Source: Chitinophaga pinensis
GTDB lineage: Bacteria; Bacteroidota; Bacteroidia; UBA4408
NCBI GenBank assembly: GCA_945861665.1
Contig: CAMAVS010000006.1
Coordinates: 62,001 to 126,000 of the forward strand
Direction of reading: 5' to 3'
DNA: 64,000 bases
Shown: in pieces, positions 1-8,919 of the stretch
How positions within the stretch are numbered: the stretch's first letter is position 1
Layout of the letters: each line of letters starts with the position of its first letter
The notes under the pieces: generated by a model
What the model saw: the letters and a program-made list of their open reading frames with translations, nothing else
Told to the model about the DNA's origin: nothing
Databases searched by the model: none
Translations under genes and position numbers: made by a program

Positions 1-161
1 TGGGAAAGAAACATCTTAATCAAGGTGGTACATTGTATTTTGAAATAAATGAAGCATACGGAAATGAATGCATGCTTTTAATAAAGGAAAAAGGATTTAG
101 AGACATTGAACTTATAAAAGACATTAACGAAAAACACAGAATTATAAAAGCAAGTAATTGA
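1..161 (+). CDS. prmC: PrmC/HemK release-factor glutamine methyltransferase, C-terminal end (partial)
   Basis: Only the last 52 codons are inside the window; the frame is open from base 3 to the TGA at 159-161. The translated end (GGTLYFEINEAYG, then KGFRDIELIKD and a final HRIIKAS) matches the C-terminus of PrmC, which methylates the glutamine of the GGQ motif of peptide release factors RF1 and RF2 using S-adenosylmethionine. The catalytic NPPY motif and SAM site lie upstream, outside the window, so the call rests on the tail alone. The stop is one base before the ligA ATG, so the two are probably cotranscribed. Confidence 0.72.
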   Translation, partial: GKKHLNQGGTLYFEINEAYGNECMLLIKEKGFRDIELIKDINEKHRIIKASN

Positions 162-162
162 A

Positions 163-2202
163 ATGGATTTATTTTCGGAAAAACACAATGATATTGAGTA
201 CAAGATTGATGCTTTGAGCAAGCAAATTGAGCAACACAATTACAATTATTATGTATTGTCTCAGCCAACTATGAGCGATTTTGAATTTGATAAGATGCTG
301 GAAGAATTAATTTTGCTTGAAAAAGAAAATCCTGAGTTCCTAAAACCTGATTCTCCTTCGCAACGTGTAGGAGGACAAGTAACAAAGGAGTTTCAAACAG
401 TAAAACACAAATACCCCATGCTCTCATTGGGCAATACTTATTCGCGCGAAGAACTGAATGATTTTGATGAGCGAGTACACAAAGCCCTTATAGGAGAAGT
501 TGAATACGTATGCGAACTCAAATACGATGGTGTGGCAATTGGGCTAAAGTATATTGATGGTATTTTAGTACAAGCTCTTACACGAGGTGATGGAGCAAAA
601 GGAGATGATGTTACTGCCAATGTAAAAACAATACGTACTATTCCCATTAAACTAAAAGGAACAAACTTCCCCAAAGAATTTGAAATACGGGGAGAAATAT
701 TTTTGCCTCGGAAATCATTCAACAAAATAAACAAAGATCGTGAAGAAATAGATGAGCCCTTATTGGCAAACCCTCGTAATGCTGCATCCGGAACACTTAA
801 AATGCAAGACTCATCAGTGGTTGCGAAGCGCAACCTGGATTGCTTTCTCTATTTTATTTTAGGAGAAGGTTTGCCTTTTAAATCGCATTACGAAAACCTG
901 GAAGCTGCAAAAAGTTGGGGATTCAAGGTTCCTGAAGGAGACAAAATAAAAATATGTTCATCGCTAAACGAAGTGTCGGACTTTATAAATTTGTGGAACA
1001 AAAAGCGTTATGAGCTGGACTTTGATGTTGATGGCATTGTATTAAAAGTAAACCGTTATGACCAGCAAAACTCATTGGGATTTACGGCAAAAACAGCACG
1101 TTGGGCAATTGCATACAAATACAAGGCGGAGCAGGCTTGTACCCGTTTACTCTCCATCTCATATCAAGTAGGTAGAACGGGTGCTATTACACCGGTTGCT
1201 AATTTAGAGCCTGTGTTGCTTGCAGGAACAACCGTTAAACGTTCATCCTTGCACAATGCCGACATCATTGAAAAATTGGATATACGGGTGAATGATTATG
1301 TGTTTGTTGAAAAAGGGGGTGAAATAATTCCCAAAATAATAAGCGTTAACCTCGATAAAAGAGGCAGTGACGTAGGAGATAAAACCAAATACATTCACCT
1401 ATGCCCTGAGTGCGAAACAGTGCTGGCACGAGAGGAAAAAGAAGCAAATCATTTTTGTCCGAACGAAGCCGGGTGCGCCCCTCAAATAAAGGGAAAGATT
1501 GAGCATTTTGTAGGGCGGAAAGCAATGAATATTGACAGTATTGGAGCTGAAACCATTGAGCAATTATTCAATACGGATCTCATAAAAAATATTGCCGACA
1601 TCTATGAATTGAAAAATAAAAAGGAAGAGTTATTGCAAATTGATAGGATGGCAGAAAAGTCTGTAAATAATATATTACAGGGTATTGAAATATCAAAACA
1701 AGTGCCTTTTGAAAGGGTATTGTTTGGACTGGGAATACGGCACGTTGGTGAAACAGTAGCAAAAAAATTGGCGCGTTATTTTAAAAAAATACATCTGCTT
1801 GCTTCTGCTAAACGAGAAGAACTCTTATTGGTGGATGAAATTGGAGATAAGATCGCTGATAGTATCCTCAACTATTTTTCAAACAATGAAAGCATAGAAT
1901 TAGTTGAAAGGTTGAATTTAGCCGGACTCCTTTTAGAAGTAAATGAAACAGAAATAAATGTATTAACAAGCAATAAACTAGAGAGCAAAAGCTTTGTTGT
2001 ATCAGGTGTTTTTGCTCATTTCTCAAGAGAGTCTATTAAAGAGTCCATTGAAATAAATGGCGGTAAAATTGTAAGTGCAATTTCTTCAAAAACAGATTAT
2101 ATATTAGCGGGTGATAAAATGGGACCTGAAAAATTAAAGAAAGCAGAAAAGTTGGGAATTAAAATTATTAGTGAGGAGGAGTATATTGAGATGGTTAAAT
2201 AA
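163..2202 (+). CDS. ligA: NAD-dependent DNA ligase LigA
   Basis: Seals nicks in duplex DNA during replication and repair, using NAD+ to form the ligase-AMP intermediate. At 679 aa it has the family's usual length and all its domains: an N-terminal Ia domain with YNYYVL and DFEFD near residues 27-43, the adenylation motif KYDG with catalytic Lys120, an OB fold, a four-cysteine zinc finger (CPEC then CPNEAGC) near residue 415, helix-hairpin-helix repeats (GLGIRHVGE, VDEIGDKIA), and a C-terminal BRCT domain from about residue 608. No key residue is missing. It starts one base after prmC, which suggests translational coupling. It converges with the next gene across a 191-base spacer. Confidence 0.97.
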   Translation: MDLFSEKHNDIEYKIDALSKQIEQHNYNYYVLSQPTMSDFEFDKMLEELILLEKENPEFLKPDSPSQRVGGQVTKEFQTVKHKYPMLSLGNTYSREELNDFDERVHKALIGEVEYVCELKYDGVAIGLKYIDGILVQALTRGDGAKGDDVTANVKTIRTIPIKLKGTNFPKEFEIRGEIFLPRKSFNKINKDREEIDEPLLANPRNAASGTLKMQDSSVVAKRNLDCFLYFILGEGLPFKSHYENLEAAKSWGFKVPEGDKIKICSSLNEVSDFINLWNKKRYELDFDVDGIVLKVNRYDQQNSLGFTAKTARWAIAYKYKAEQACTRLLSISYQVGRTGAITPVANLEPVLLAGTTVKRSSLHNADIIEKLDIRVNDYVFVEKGGEIIPKIISVNLDKRGSDVGDKTKYIHLCPECETVLAREEKEANHFCPNEAGCAPQIKGKIEHFVGRKAMNIDSIGAETIEQLFNTDLIKNIADIYELKNKKEELLQIDRMAEKSVNNILQGIEISKQVPFERVLFGLGIRHVGETVAKKLARYFKKIHLLASAKREELLLVDEIGDKIADSILNYFSNNESIELVERLNLAGLLLEVNETEINVLTSNKLESKSFVVSGVFAHFSRESIKESIEINGGKIVSAISSKTDYILAGDKMGPEKLKKAEKLGIKIISEEEYIEMVK

Positions 2203-2393
2203 ATAGAAGAATCAAGAGTCAAGATAAAAAAGCCTAAATACAAGACTTGAAAGTTCAGAGTAAATAAATAGTTTAGAACATCATCTGGTGTTATTTTGGT
2301 GTTAATTAGAATGTAATTATTGTGTAAAAAAATGATTTTTTTTCATTCTAGATAGACAAAATTTATTTGAGAAGTCCGTGGGCAGAATTTCCC
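2203..2393. other. Convergent intergenic spacer with weak AT-rich hairpins
   Basis: This spacer lies between the convergent ligA and cytochrome peroxidase genes. It holds a 7-base inverted repeat TAGAATG/CATTCTA (2307-2313 and 2344-2350) enclosing an A-run followed by a T-run, which could act as a weak two-way terminator. A looser repeat of AAGAGTCAAGA and CAAGACTTGA lies around 2215-2252. I see no gene. Confidence 0.35.
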
Positions 2394-3527
2394 CTAAAAA
2401 GGATTTGAAAATTTTGGGTCGCGGATAAACGATTCATCTGTAAAGGTTTTCAAAAAGGCTACCAAAGCTTTTTTCTCGTCCTCCGTTAAATTTAATCGAA
2501 TAGGTACTGCATCTTCTTCACTATCAGTTTCACCAAGTTGCGACAAAAGTGTGCTTAAGTTGGGATGATTCACAACATTGTTGTTGTAGTGTTCAATTAC
2601 ATCCTCCAAGGTTTTAAATCGTCCATCGTGCATATAAGGTGCAGTTAAAGCAATGTTCTTCAAGTTGGGGACTTTAAACAATCCATTTAAAGTAGCATCA
2701 TTCTTCAATGCACCAATTCCATTGTCCTTATATTCCATATCCAAACCTATATTTTCGGAAGGAGGGGAATACCCACCACCTACTCCAAAATCACTAAAAT
2801 TAACCCCTACAATGTGGCAATTTGCACAGGTCGCTTTGCCAAAAAACAATGTAAGACCTTTATTTTCTTGCTCAGTAAAGCCGGATAAATTTTGCCAAAC
2901 ATTACCATTTGCCTTTTTTAACTCAATATCAAATTTTGAATTGTTGGGTAAAAGAACCTCACAAAAAACTGCCAAAGCATCTTGAATACCAGCCAAGGTA
3001 ACTTTAGGGTCACCATAGGCATCAAAAAATAATTTCTTGTAATATTCAATCAAAGCAAGTTTAGAAGGAAGTGCGGTCAAATTCTGCAACATTTCATCGT
3101 GATTTGAAAGTGGGCGAAGTACCAAATCTCTCATTGAAGTACTTCTTCCATCCCAAAACAGTTTGGTTGAATTTCCGGATATCGACAAGGTATTTCTTTT
3201 CAATTCATTTCCGTAAACACCTTTATGAAACTGAACATTATCGGCAAAGCCTAACTGTTGAATGTGGCAAGAACCACAAGAGATTGAATTATTAAAGGAA
3301 AGTGCTTTGTCATAAAAAAGTACTCTACCTAAAGTGGCACGCTCATTAAATTGAAACTGTTGATTCGACTGAGTTGAATCATACTGATAAGTTGGATTAG
3401 GTAGTTTTGGCGTGTTTGTGCCAACTGCAATTACCTGATCAGGTTCTTGTGTTTTTTTACAGCCCCAAACAAAAACGAAACAAACAATTGCAAAACCAAT
3501 AATTTTTAATGATTTCATATTTGCCAT
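2394..3527 (-). CDS. Diheme cytochrome c peroxidase (CcpA/MauG family) lipoprotein
   Basis: Two c-type heme sites are visible: CGSCH in the N-terminal third, followed by QLGFAD, and CANCH near the middle. The later PYMHDGR supplies the Met ligand typical of the high-potential heme of bacterial diheme peroxidases. The family reduces H2O2, or in MauG-like members oxidises partner proteins, in the periplasm. The N-terminus is a lipoprotein signal (hydrophobic stretch ending VWGC followed by KK), so it is probably membrane anchored. The frame also allows a TTG at 3533; I chose the ATG at 3527, while the ATG at 3518 (MKSLK) gives an equally good signal. It begins 2 bases after the stop of the upstream beta-barrel gene, so the two form an operon. 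The physiological substrate is unknown. Confidence 0.88.
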   Translation of the reverse strand: MANMKSLKIIGFAIVCFVFVWGCKKTQEPDQVIAVGTNTPKLPNPTYQYDSTQSNQQFQFNERATLGRVLFYDKALSFNNSISCGSCHIQQLGFADNVQFHKGVYGNELKRNTLSISGNSTKLFWDGRSTSMRDLVLRPLSNHDEMLQNLTALPSKLALIEYYKKLFFDAYGDPKVTLAGIQDALAVFCEVLLPNNSKFDIELKKANGNVWQNLSGFTEQENKGLTLFFGKATCANCHIVGVNFSDFGVGGGYSPPSENIGLDMEYKDNGIGALKNDATLNGLFKVPNLKNIALTAPYMHDGRFKTLEDVIEHYNNNVVNHPNLSTLLSQLGETDSEEDAVPIRLNLTEDEKKALVAFLKTFTDESFIRDPKFSNPF

Positions 3528-3529
3528 TT

Positions 3530-4279
3530 TCAAAACCGTATATATAAAAAGATATTGAGCGGTACTTTTATTTCACTCCTTGTTGTATTTGATTTTGTAG
3601 ACGTTGATTGTGATGTAGTACTAACAACGCCAAAACTATTCGTTTCGGTTCTAGACTCACCAGTTTGCGAAGAAGTTTCTTTATAAAAGTAGTATGAACT
3701 TTCCGTACCGATTGAAAATTTTGGAAGAATAAAATATTGTACGCTTACAAAAGGACCAAAACCAATAGATCCATTGTTAATGTTCAACTTGCTTAACGTT
3801 GTTGTACTTACTCCGGGTGAAAACGAAGTAGACTGTTCTGTTTCAATCTTCGAACTCAATGTTGAGTACACAAAATCAGCACCTGCATTGGCAACAAGTC
3901 TTTTAGCGATACGTTTATAATAGAAAAAACCGCTTCTAAAATCTATGCTACTACTTTTTGTATCCGATGTATTGGTAGGATTGGCTCCAGCGGTACTTGA
4001 ATTGTCGTCTTTGGTACTCGTATTATTCAGTGAGGCATTTATACCATATCGAAAACCTATTTGCTTGTAAACTAAATTACCTGTAAGTAAATAAGGAAGA
4101 TTCGAAACAAAAGTAGAGTTATTAAAACTTAAGTATTGCTTTGCAAACTGACTAAAATTAATACCTTGTTCGTAATAAAACCTCTTGTTTGCAAAAGCAG
4201 AATCCTTCGCAGTCAATATGTATTGAGCATTTAAAGAAAGGGAACTTAAAATAAACAAAAACAAGACTAACTTTTTCAT
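3530..4279 (-). CDS. Putative outer-membrane beta-barrel protein
   Basis: The 249-residue product begins with a clear Sec signal peptide (MKKLVLFLFILSSLSLNAQ). It continues as alternating polar and hydrophobic strands rich in Ser/Thr/Asn loops and ends in a phenylalanine (FLYIRF), as outer-membrane barrels do. I do not recognise a named family beyond the general outer-membrane beta-barrel class. The stop lies 2 bases before the ATG of the diheme peroxidase gene, so the barrel and the peroxidase are probably coexpressed. The role is not known; passage of a substrate or assembly of the peroxidase at the cell surface would be guesses. Confidence 0.7.
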   Translation of the reverse strand: MKKLVLFLFILSSLSLNAQYILTAKDSAFANKRFYYEQGINFSQFAKQYLSFNNSTFVSNLPYLLTGNLVYKQIGFRYGINASLNNTSTKDDNSSTAGANPTNTSDTKSSSIDFRSGFFYYKRIAKRLVANAGADFVYSTLSSKIETEQSTSFSPGVSTTTLSKLNINNGSIGFGPFVSVQYFILPKFSIGTESSYYFYKETSSQTGESRTETNSFGVVSTTSQSTSTKSNTTRSEIKVPLNIFLYIRF

Positions 4280-4356
4280 ATGCTAATTTTAATAAAATTA
4301 AACTTTTTTCTTGTAATAGGCAATTAACGTAAAAATCTATGATTTAGTATTTGAAT

Positions 4357-5076
4357 CTATCTTCTATAAAACACACCATCCATTTGTAATAATCGCCCCA
4401 TTGAGTCAGTTGTGTGGTGAGGAATAAAGTAACAAGGCTCAAAACCAAAACTTTTTACCAATCGAAACATATCTTCAAATGAGCTTTCATTTTCGTACAA
4501 GGGTTTTAATGAAAACTCCAAATGGACACCTTGTAATTTAGGCATAATGTTAGCAGCCCCCAACAACACTTTTTCTTCATAGCCTTGCACATCAATTTTT
4601 AAAAAGGGACGTTGTGCTTTTTCAATAAAAGTTAAAGCCGCCTCTGAAAGAGTTTGCATTTTAACTTTTTCAGAAGAAACATAACGAGTTGCCGGTGCCG
4701 CTTCTTTTACATAATCGGTAAGCGGCAATATAGAACTACTCACAGAATTCTCCGATATATTAATTTCAACATCTCCATTATAATCACCGATAGCAACCTG
4801 TTGAGCAACTATCCAATTAATATTTGACATTGCAGTTTTTTTAAGAACTTCATACTCTTTGCTCATAGGTTCAAATGAAACCACTTTTCCGGTGTACCCT
4901 ATTTTAAACAAATCGGAAGCATACTGACCAATATTAGCGCCAACATCCAACACCATATCCACCTTGTGATTGTTTAATAATTTTAAATAATCAACCGAGG
5001 ATGTTATATCCGTATAAGGATGCTTTACTAAATCCAATCCAACAGAACGAAACATTGATTTTATGACACTTTTCAT
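4357..5076 (-). CDS. FkbM-family methyltransferase
   Basis: A 239-residue SAM-dependent methyltransferase. The binding motif DVGANIGQ is near residue 44, followed by the acidic SFEPM that contacts the ribose, and the later FLKIDVQGYEEKVL is characteristic of FkbM proteins. Members O-methylate sugars in polysaccharides, glycolipids or secondary metabolites. The ATG overlaps the TGA of the cytidylyltransferase by 4 bases (ATGA), so it is the third gene of a coupled cassette with a sugar epimerase and a nucleotidyltransferase. That makes capping or decoration of a surface glycan the likely job. The acceptor cannot be read from sequence. Confidence 0.85.
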   Translation of the reverse strand: MKSVIKSMFRSVGLDLVKHPYTDITSSVDYLKLLNNHKVDMVLDVGANIGQYASDLFKIGYTGKVVSFEPMSKEYEVLKKTAMSNINWIVAQQVAIGDYNGDVEINISENSVSSSILPLTDYVKEAAPATRYVSSEKVKMQTLSEAALTFIEKAQRPFLKIDVQGYEEKVLLGAANIMPKLQGVHLEFSLKPLYENESSFEDMFRLVKSFGFEPCYFIPHHTTDSMGRLLQMDGVFYRR

Positions 5077-5474
5077 TTACAATAACGGTCTATTATGCGC
5101 TTAAGTACAGTCGAAGTTGAATAGCCATGACTGCGGTCGATATAATAAATTTGTATTCCCAAATCGGCACCAGTAATGGGTTTAGTTTTGTAATCATCCC
5201 CTAAAAATCTTATATCAATAGCGGATGATATTAATAATTTTTCTAATTCATCTTCCGAATTATACACCAATACTTCGTCCACATATCTGCAAGCTGCAAT
5301 TATCTGTACTCGATCATCTATTGAATAGATGGGTGGGTTTTTATCTTTCGAAAGATTCTCAGCCTTATTAATAGCAACAATGAGTTTATCACAATTTGCT
5401 TTACAATCCTTTAACATTAATACGTGCCCAAGATGAAACAAATCAAATACTCCACAAGCAAAACCTATTTTCAT
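5073..5474 (-). CDS. TagD-like cytidylyltransferase (adenylyltransferase/cytidyltransferase family)
   Basis: At 133 aa it is the size of glycerol-3-phosphate cytidylyltransferase (TagD). It has the HxGH signature (HLGH, residues 14-17) in the context GVFDLFHLGH, a basic segment, and the C-terminal STSTVLKRI that corresponds to the ISSTxxI motif. The family transfers CMP or AMP from CTP or ATP to an alcohol or sugar phosphate. It sits between an epimerase and an FkbM methyltransferase with 4-base overlaps on both sides, so it probably activates a precursor for a surface glycan. Whether the substrate is glycerol-3-phosphate, a heptose phosphate or another compound is undecided. Confidence 0.82.
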   Translation of the reverse strand: MKIGFACGVFDLFHLGHVLMLKDCKANCDKLIVAINKAENLSKDKNPPIYSIDDRVQIIAACRYVDEVLVYNSEDELEKLLISSAIDIRFLGDDYKTKPITGADLGIQIYYIDRSHGYSTSTVLKRIIDRYCK

Positions 5475-6385
5475 TGTATACTCATTTTTACATATTCCTC
5501 AACTGAATGTTCGGGAAACCATTCTAAAATTTTATTTGCTTTACTAATATCTGCAAATGTAGTATCAGCTTCTCCTTCCCTTTTATCAATAAACTCATAA
5601 TTTGGTGTTATCATTTTAGCCAGATCCAATACACTTATAGTGGTTCCATTACCAATGTTAAAAGCTGCATTGATACGTTCAGGGTGAATAGCCGCTTTGT
5701 AATTAGCTTTCGCTAAATCGTAGACGTGGATAAAATCTCTCTGCTGATTACCATCACCTGTAACCAACAACTTTTCTCCTTGTTTATAACGGTATAAAAA
5801 TATACCCACAACACTGCTGTAAGCATTAAACTTATTATCGGGATTAAAACTTCGCGGGCCATAAGGATTAAAATACCTGAGTGTTACATAATTAATAGGA
5901 TAACGTGTTGCGAGCAGTTCGAGGTATTTTTCTACTTCGTACTTTTGAAAAGCGTAAGGACTTAAACAATCAATTTTTTCAGTTTCTGGTGTTGGAATAA
6001 TTTCAGGAGTACCATAAATAGCGCTTGAACCACTGTATACAAATTTCGGAAAATGATTCTCTTTAATCATCAATTCAATGAGGTGAATGGCTTCGTTCAC
6101 ATTCGCTTTAACATGTTCATTCACAAATTCGAAACTAGGCTGAATACGAGGTAAAGCAGCTAAATGAAACACACAATCGTAATTAAGAAGCGAAGTAACA
6201 TGCGAACATTTTTTTTCAATAAATAAGAAACGTTTATTCTTTAAATATTGTTCAATGTTTTTTTTATTGCCTGTTGAAAAATCATCTACCCCATCAATTT
6301 GCCAATTGGTATTCTCCAACAAATAATCCAAGAGGTTCGACCCAATAAATCCAGCTACACCTGTTATTAAAACATTTTTAATCAT
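5471..6385 (-). CDS. NAD-dependent epimerase/dehydratase (extended SDR, nucleotide-sugar type)
   Basis: A 304-residue extended short-chain dehydrogenase. It has the Rossmann glycine motif TGVAGFIGSNLL at the N-terminus, VDDFSTG at the adenine/ribose site, the active-site serine stretch SGSSAIYG near 118-125, and the catalytic pair Y144xxxK148. Conserved RYFNPYGPR and QQRDFIHVYDLA are typical of UDP-glucose 4-epimerase-like enzymes acting on NDP-sugars. It is the first gene of a three-gene cassette and carries a promoter match (TATATTTG at 6408-6415) about 23 bases upstream of the ATG. The exact sugar is not determinable here. Confidence 0.88.
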   Translation of the reverse strand: MIKNVLITGVAGFIGSNLLDYLLENTNWQIDGVDDFSTGNKKNIEQYLKNKRFLFIEKKCSHVTSLLNYDCVFHLAALPRIQPSFEFVNEHVKANVNEAIHLIELMIKENHFPKFVYSGSSAIYGTPEIIPTPETEKIDCLSPYAFQKYEVEKYLELLATRYPINYVTLRYFNPYGPRSFNPDNKFNAYSSVVGIFLYRYKQGEKLLVTGDGNQQRDFIHVYDLAKANYKAAIHPERINAAFNIGNGTTISVLDLAKMITPNYEFIDKREGEADTTFADISKANKILEWFPEHSVEEYVKMSIQ

Positions 6386-6407
6386 ATTTCATTAATCGAT
6401 ATTTACA

Positions 6408-6415
6408 CAAATATA
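6408..6415 (-). promoter_or_regulatory. Bacteroidota -7 promoter element of the glycan cassette
   Basis: On the minus strand TATATTTG is an exact match to the Bacteroidota TAnnTTTG box. It lies 22 bases from the epimerase ATG at 6385, so transcription would start with a leader of about 16 bases. No good TTTG is visible at -33, only a T-rich stretch. Confidence 0.5.
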
Positions 6416-6481
6416 ATGATAACAATTAAAAGAAAAGACTCCTTAACTAGAATGCTTAAAAACAGAAATGCTTCAGGTAAA

Positions 6482-7045
6482 TTATTTTACCAAAGCAGGT
6501 GCCCTTTGTTGCATCAAATAAAATGCACCAAACAAGATGGCAGAGTATAACAAATCGCCCATAATGCCATAGCCATAAAAAGGAAGAGCGAAACTATAGC
6601 AAGCTATTAAGCCGCTTAAATCTTGTGAATAAATTAAGGGACTGGCTGCAAAAACAGCGAAATTGGTAATTAAAAAAAACAGTGTTGAGGATATGAGTGA
6701 AGCAATTGCCACAGAGCCTACTTTAACATTGTTTTGAATAAACATTCCTAATACAACCACTAAAACAAAAGAGATGTATACCGACAAAGCACTGTATGAA
6801 GTAAAAAAGGCAGACAAAGTGGTGTATTTATAATTAATTAGAAGAACTGTAAGTATATCGCTCAAGAACAAAGCAATTAATGGAACAATAAAAGCAAATT
6901 TTTTGTCCTTCAAATACACACCGCCAAACAAAGCCATAGCCGCAACAGGTGTAAAATTAGGTAAATGCGGAATTAAACGAGTAATAGCTGCCACCAAAAT
7001 GGCAATGATAACAAACAGTAATTTTTGAGATGAGCTATTTTTCAT
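6482..7045 (-). CDS. DUF6580-like small integral membrane protein (putative ECF S component)
   Basis: The 187-residue product is almost wholly hydrophobic, with five or six predicted membrane helices and short loops. It opens with an N-terminal helix (LLFVIIAILVAAITRL) and then TPVAAMALFGGVYL, a pattern I associate with the DUF6580 putative transport family. Its size and topology match vitamin-binding S components of energy-coupling factor transporters, but no ECF ATPase lies nearby. The stop is about 96 bases upstream of the glycan cassette; the gene has its own strong promoter (7071-7100). The substrate is unknown. The family name is from memory and should be checked by profile search. Confidence 0.6.
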   Translation of the reverse strand: MKNSSSQKLLFVIIAILVAAITRLIPHLPNFTPVAAMALFGGVYLKDKKFAFIVPLIALFLSDILTVLLINYKYTTLSAFFTSYSALSVYISFVLVVVLGMFIQNNVKVGSVAIASLISSTLFFLITNFAVFAASPLIYSQDLSGLIACYSFALPFYGYGIMGDLLYSAILFGAFYLMQQRAPALVK

Positions 7046-7070
7046 AATAAGATTTTCTATTTATTAAATG

Positions 7071-7100
7071 CAAAAGTATAAATAAGTAGGTAATTACAAA
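7071..7100 (-). promoter_or_regulatory. Near-consensus Bacteroidota promoter of the small membrane-protein gene
   Basis: The minus strand reads TTTG, 18 bases, then TACTTTTG (7071-7078), a near-ideal -33/-7 pair for the Bacteroidota primary sigma factor. The -33 box overlaps the spacer and lies only 3 bases from the stop of the upstream metalloprotease gene. The leader to the ATG at 7045 would be about 20-25 bases, too short for a riboswitch. Confidence 0.65.
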
Positions 7101-8902
7101 CGAACCGCTTTAAAACTTACGCAAGTATTACTGTTAACAACCTTTACAAAGTAAATACCTGGTTTTACAGATAGCTGAGCGAATTGGAAATCACCTTTTG
7201 TTTCAATGGTTTCATTGGCAAGACACTTCCCTTCCGCATTGTAAATCGATACATTGCTAATACCATTTTCAGGAATAAACAAAGTTATTGGATGCACATC
7301 ATCAAAATAAGGAGCATTCAACATTTTTACTGCATTATTTGCAGCATCCATTTCTGAAATGGAGTTAGCACAACTGGTAACTAAGCCCCTTGTAAATAAT
7401 CGGTAACAAATGGGTGAATAATTTGCACCACCATTTAAAGCACTATCTGCCTGAATAAGTAATTGTGCCGCTGCTCTCATAGACATACCGCTTGAATAAC
7501 CAAACATACTTTCAATAACTAGTTCATCAATTTTTTGCCTACCAATATCGCCCCAAATTCCCATCATTGTTGCAGACCAAATTTCAGCATCTAAATACAA
7601 ATTATTTACAATATTTGAATAATCCTTATTGCTTTTAGTGGTTCTACCGGGCCAAAATTCATTATGCCCATCCCAACTGTAAACATTTTCCCATTTATAG
7701 GAATTTAAATAGCGTGAGTAGGACGAGGCAAAAAAATCACCGTTTGCTTCATCCAATGCTTGTCGTTGAGAACCATTATTTGTCCCAGGAGCAGCGCTAT
7801 ATGAAATAGCGTGACCGTATTCGTGAAGAATTACATCCGGATCTTCAGCATCGTCTACTCCACCCTCACCAAAAAACAATTCGGGAGGGAAATTGGCGGG
7901 TGAAAAAATGGAATTGTCTTGATCGTTTAAAGCATGCGTGTCAATCTTAATTTGATAGTTCATAATGGTGTTAAAACCAAGCGATTTAATATAGTTATGA
8001 AAGGTTGTTATATGATAAAATGTATTTACATCCTCAAACTTACCTACTGAACGTGTAAAATGAAAATTAGGAGTTTGATAAAACCAAGCAGGCGGTGTTG
8101 TATCTGGGGCAGAAAACTGATCAATGATAGCATAAGGACTTTTTAAAGCAAAAGTATCATTGCTGTAATACACTTTCATATTCACACTTACTCGCTGATT
8201 ATTTAATTGGGCAACATCTGAATCTGAATTATCGGCATAGGGAGCACCGTAAACTACTCCTGCACTGGTTATTGGATCAGGTAAAAAAACCGATGCCGAG
8301 ACAGTAGAATCAGGCAATGCGGCATAATAACTGTTTAAATCGTGTATGTATATTAAAGTACCGCTCTCATCTACCAAATGCTCTTTAAATTCAGAATCGG
8401 AAGTTGAAATAGTAATTTTCTGACATTTTATATATTTTTCATTCTTAAAAAAATAAGTTTGGGAACTTTCACTTTTCTTTAGATTATTAATAGAATTAAT
8501 ATACGCTTCAATAGTATTTTGCAATGGAAATATACCCACTATCAAATTGTCAGAAACGGAATAGGTATTATCCAAAATTGATGTAATACTGCCACGGTTA
8601 TTTGTATTTACCTTAACTTGGCCTCGGTAAACAGCAACATTGTTGTAAAACTGCTGAAACAACAGATGACTCCCACCTTTGCTTTCCGTTCTATTTAATA
8701 TTGTAATGTCACAATTCTTAAGATTTGAATTGTTCCTTTTCAAATAATTTGCTATTACGCTGTTCGACACATCACCAATATAAATGGTAGCAAAGGAACA
8801 AACGGCAAGTCGAAGATCAACAGGGTCAGTAGCAGAAACAGTTGATTGCTTTTGTGCAAACAACAAAAAAGGTAAAAAACTTAATATGAGTATCTTTTTC
8901 AC
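7094..8902 (-). CDS. Secreted thermolysin/fungalysin-like metalloprotease with T9SS sorting domain
   Basis: A 602-residue exported zinc protease. It has a signal peptide (MKKILILSFLPFLLFAQ), a propeptide-like region resembling an FTP domain (LLFQQFYNNVAVYRG), and a catalytic domain with HEYGHA near residue 357 and a downstream glutamate in DEANGDF. This fits the gluzincin layout of M4/M36 enzymes, in which two His and one Glu bind zinc. The last ~75 residues (FIPENGISNVSIYNAEG, ending CVSFKAVRL) form a T9SS type-A sorting domain, predicting surface attachment or release. The substrate is unknown, probably extracellular protein. It has its own candidate promoter and is followed after 48 bases by the small membrane-protein gene. 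Confidence 0.85.
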   Translation of the reverse strand: MKKILILSFLPFLLFAQKQSTVSATDPVDLRLAVCSFATIYIGDVSNSVIANYLKRNNSNLKNCDITILNRTESKGGSHLLFQQFYNNVAVYRGQVKVNTNNRGSITSILDNTYSVSDNLIVGIFPLQNTIEAYINSINNLKKSESSQTYFFKNEKYIKCQKITISTSDSEFKEHLVDESGTLIYIHDLNSYYAALPDSTVSASVFLPDPITSAGVVYGAPYADNSDSDVAQLNNQRVSVNMKVYYSNDTFALKSPYAIIDQFSAPDTTPPAWFYQTPNFHFTRSVGKFEDVNTFYHITTFHNYIKSLGFNTIMNYQIKIDTHALNDQDNSIFSPANFPPELFFGEGGVDDAEDPDVILHEYGHAISYSAAPGTNNGSQRQALDEANGDFFASSYSRYLNSYKWENVYSWDGHNEFWPGRTTKSNKDYSNIVNNLYLDAEIWSATMMGIWGDIGRQKIDELVIESMFGYSSGMSMRAAAQLLIQADSALNGGANYSPICYRLFTRGLVTSCANSISEMDAANNAVKMLNAPYFDDVHPITLFIPENGISNVSIYNAEGKCLANETIETKGDFQFAQLSVKPGIYFVKVVNSNTCVSFKAVRL

Positions 8903-8919
8903 GATTAGAATTTGTCTTA

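Noticed and set aside
438-833. Long antisense frame inside ligA
   Set aside because: It is a shadow of a well-conserved gene, with no signal, motif or promoter of its own.
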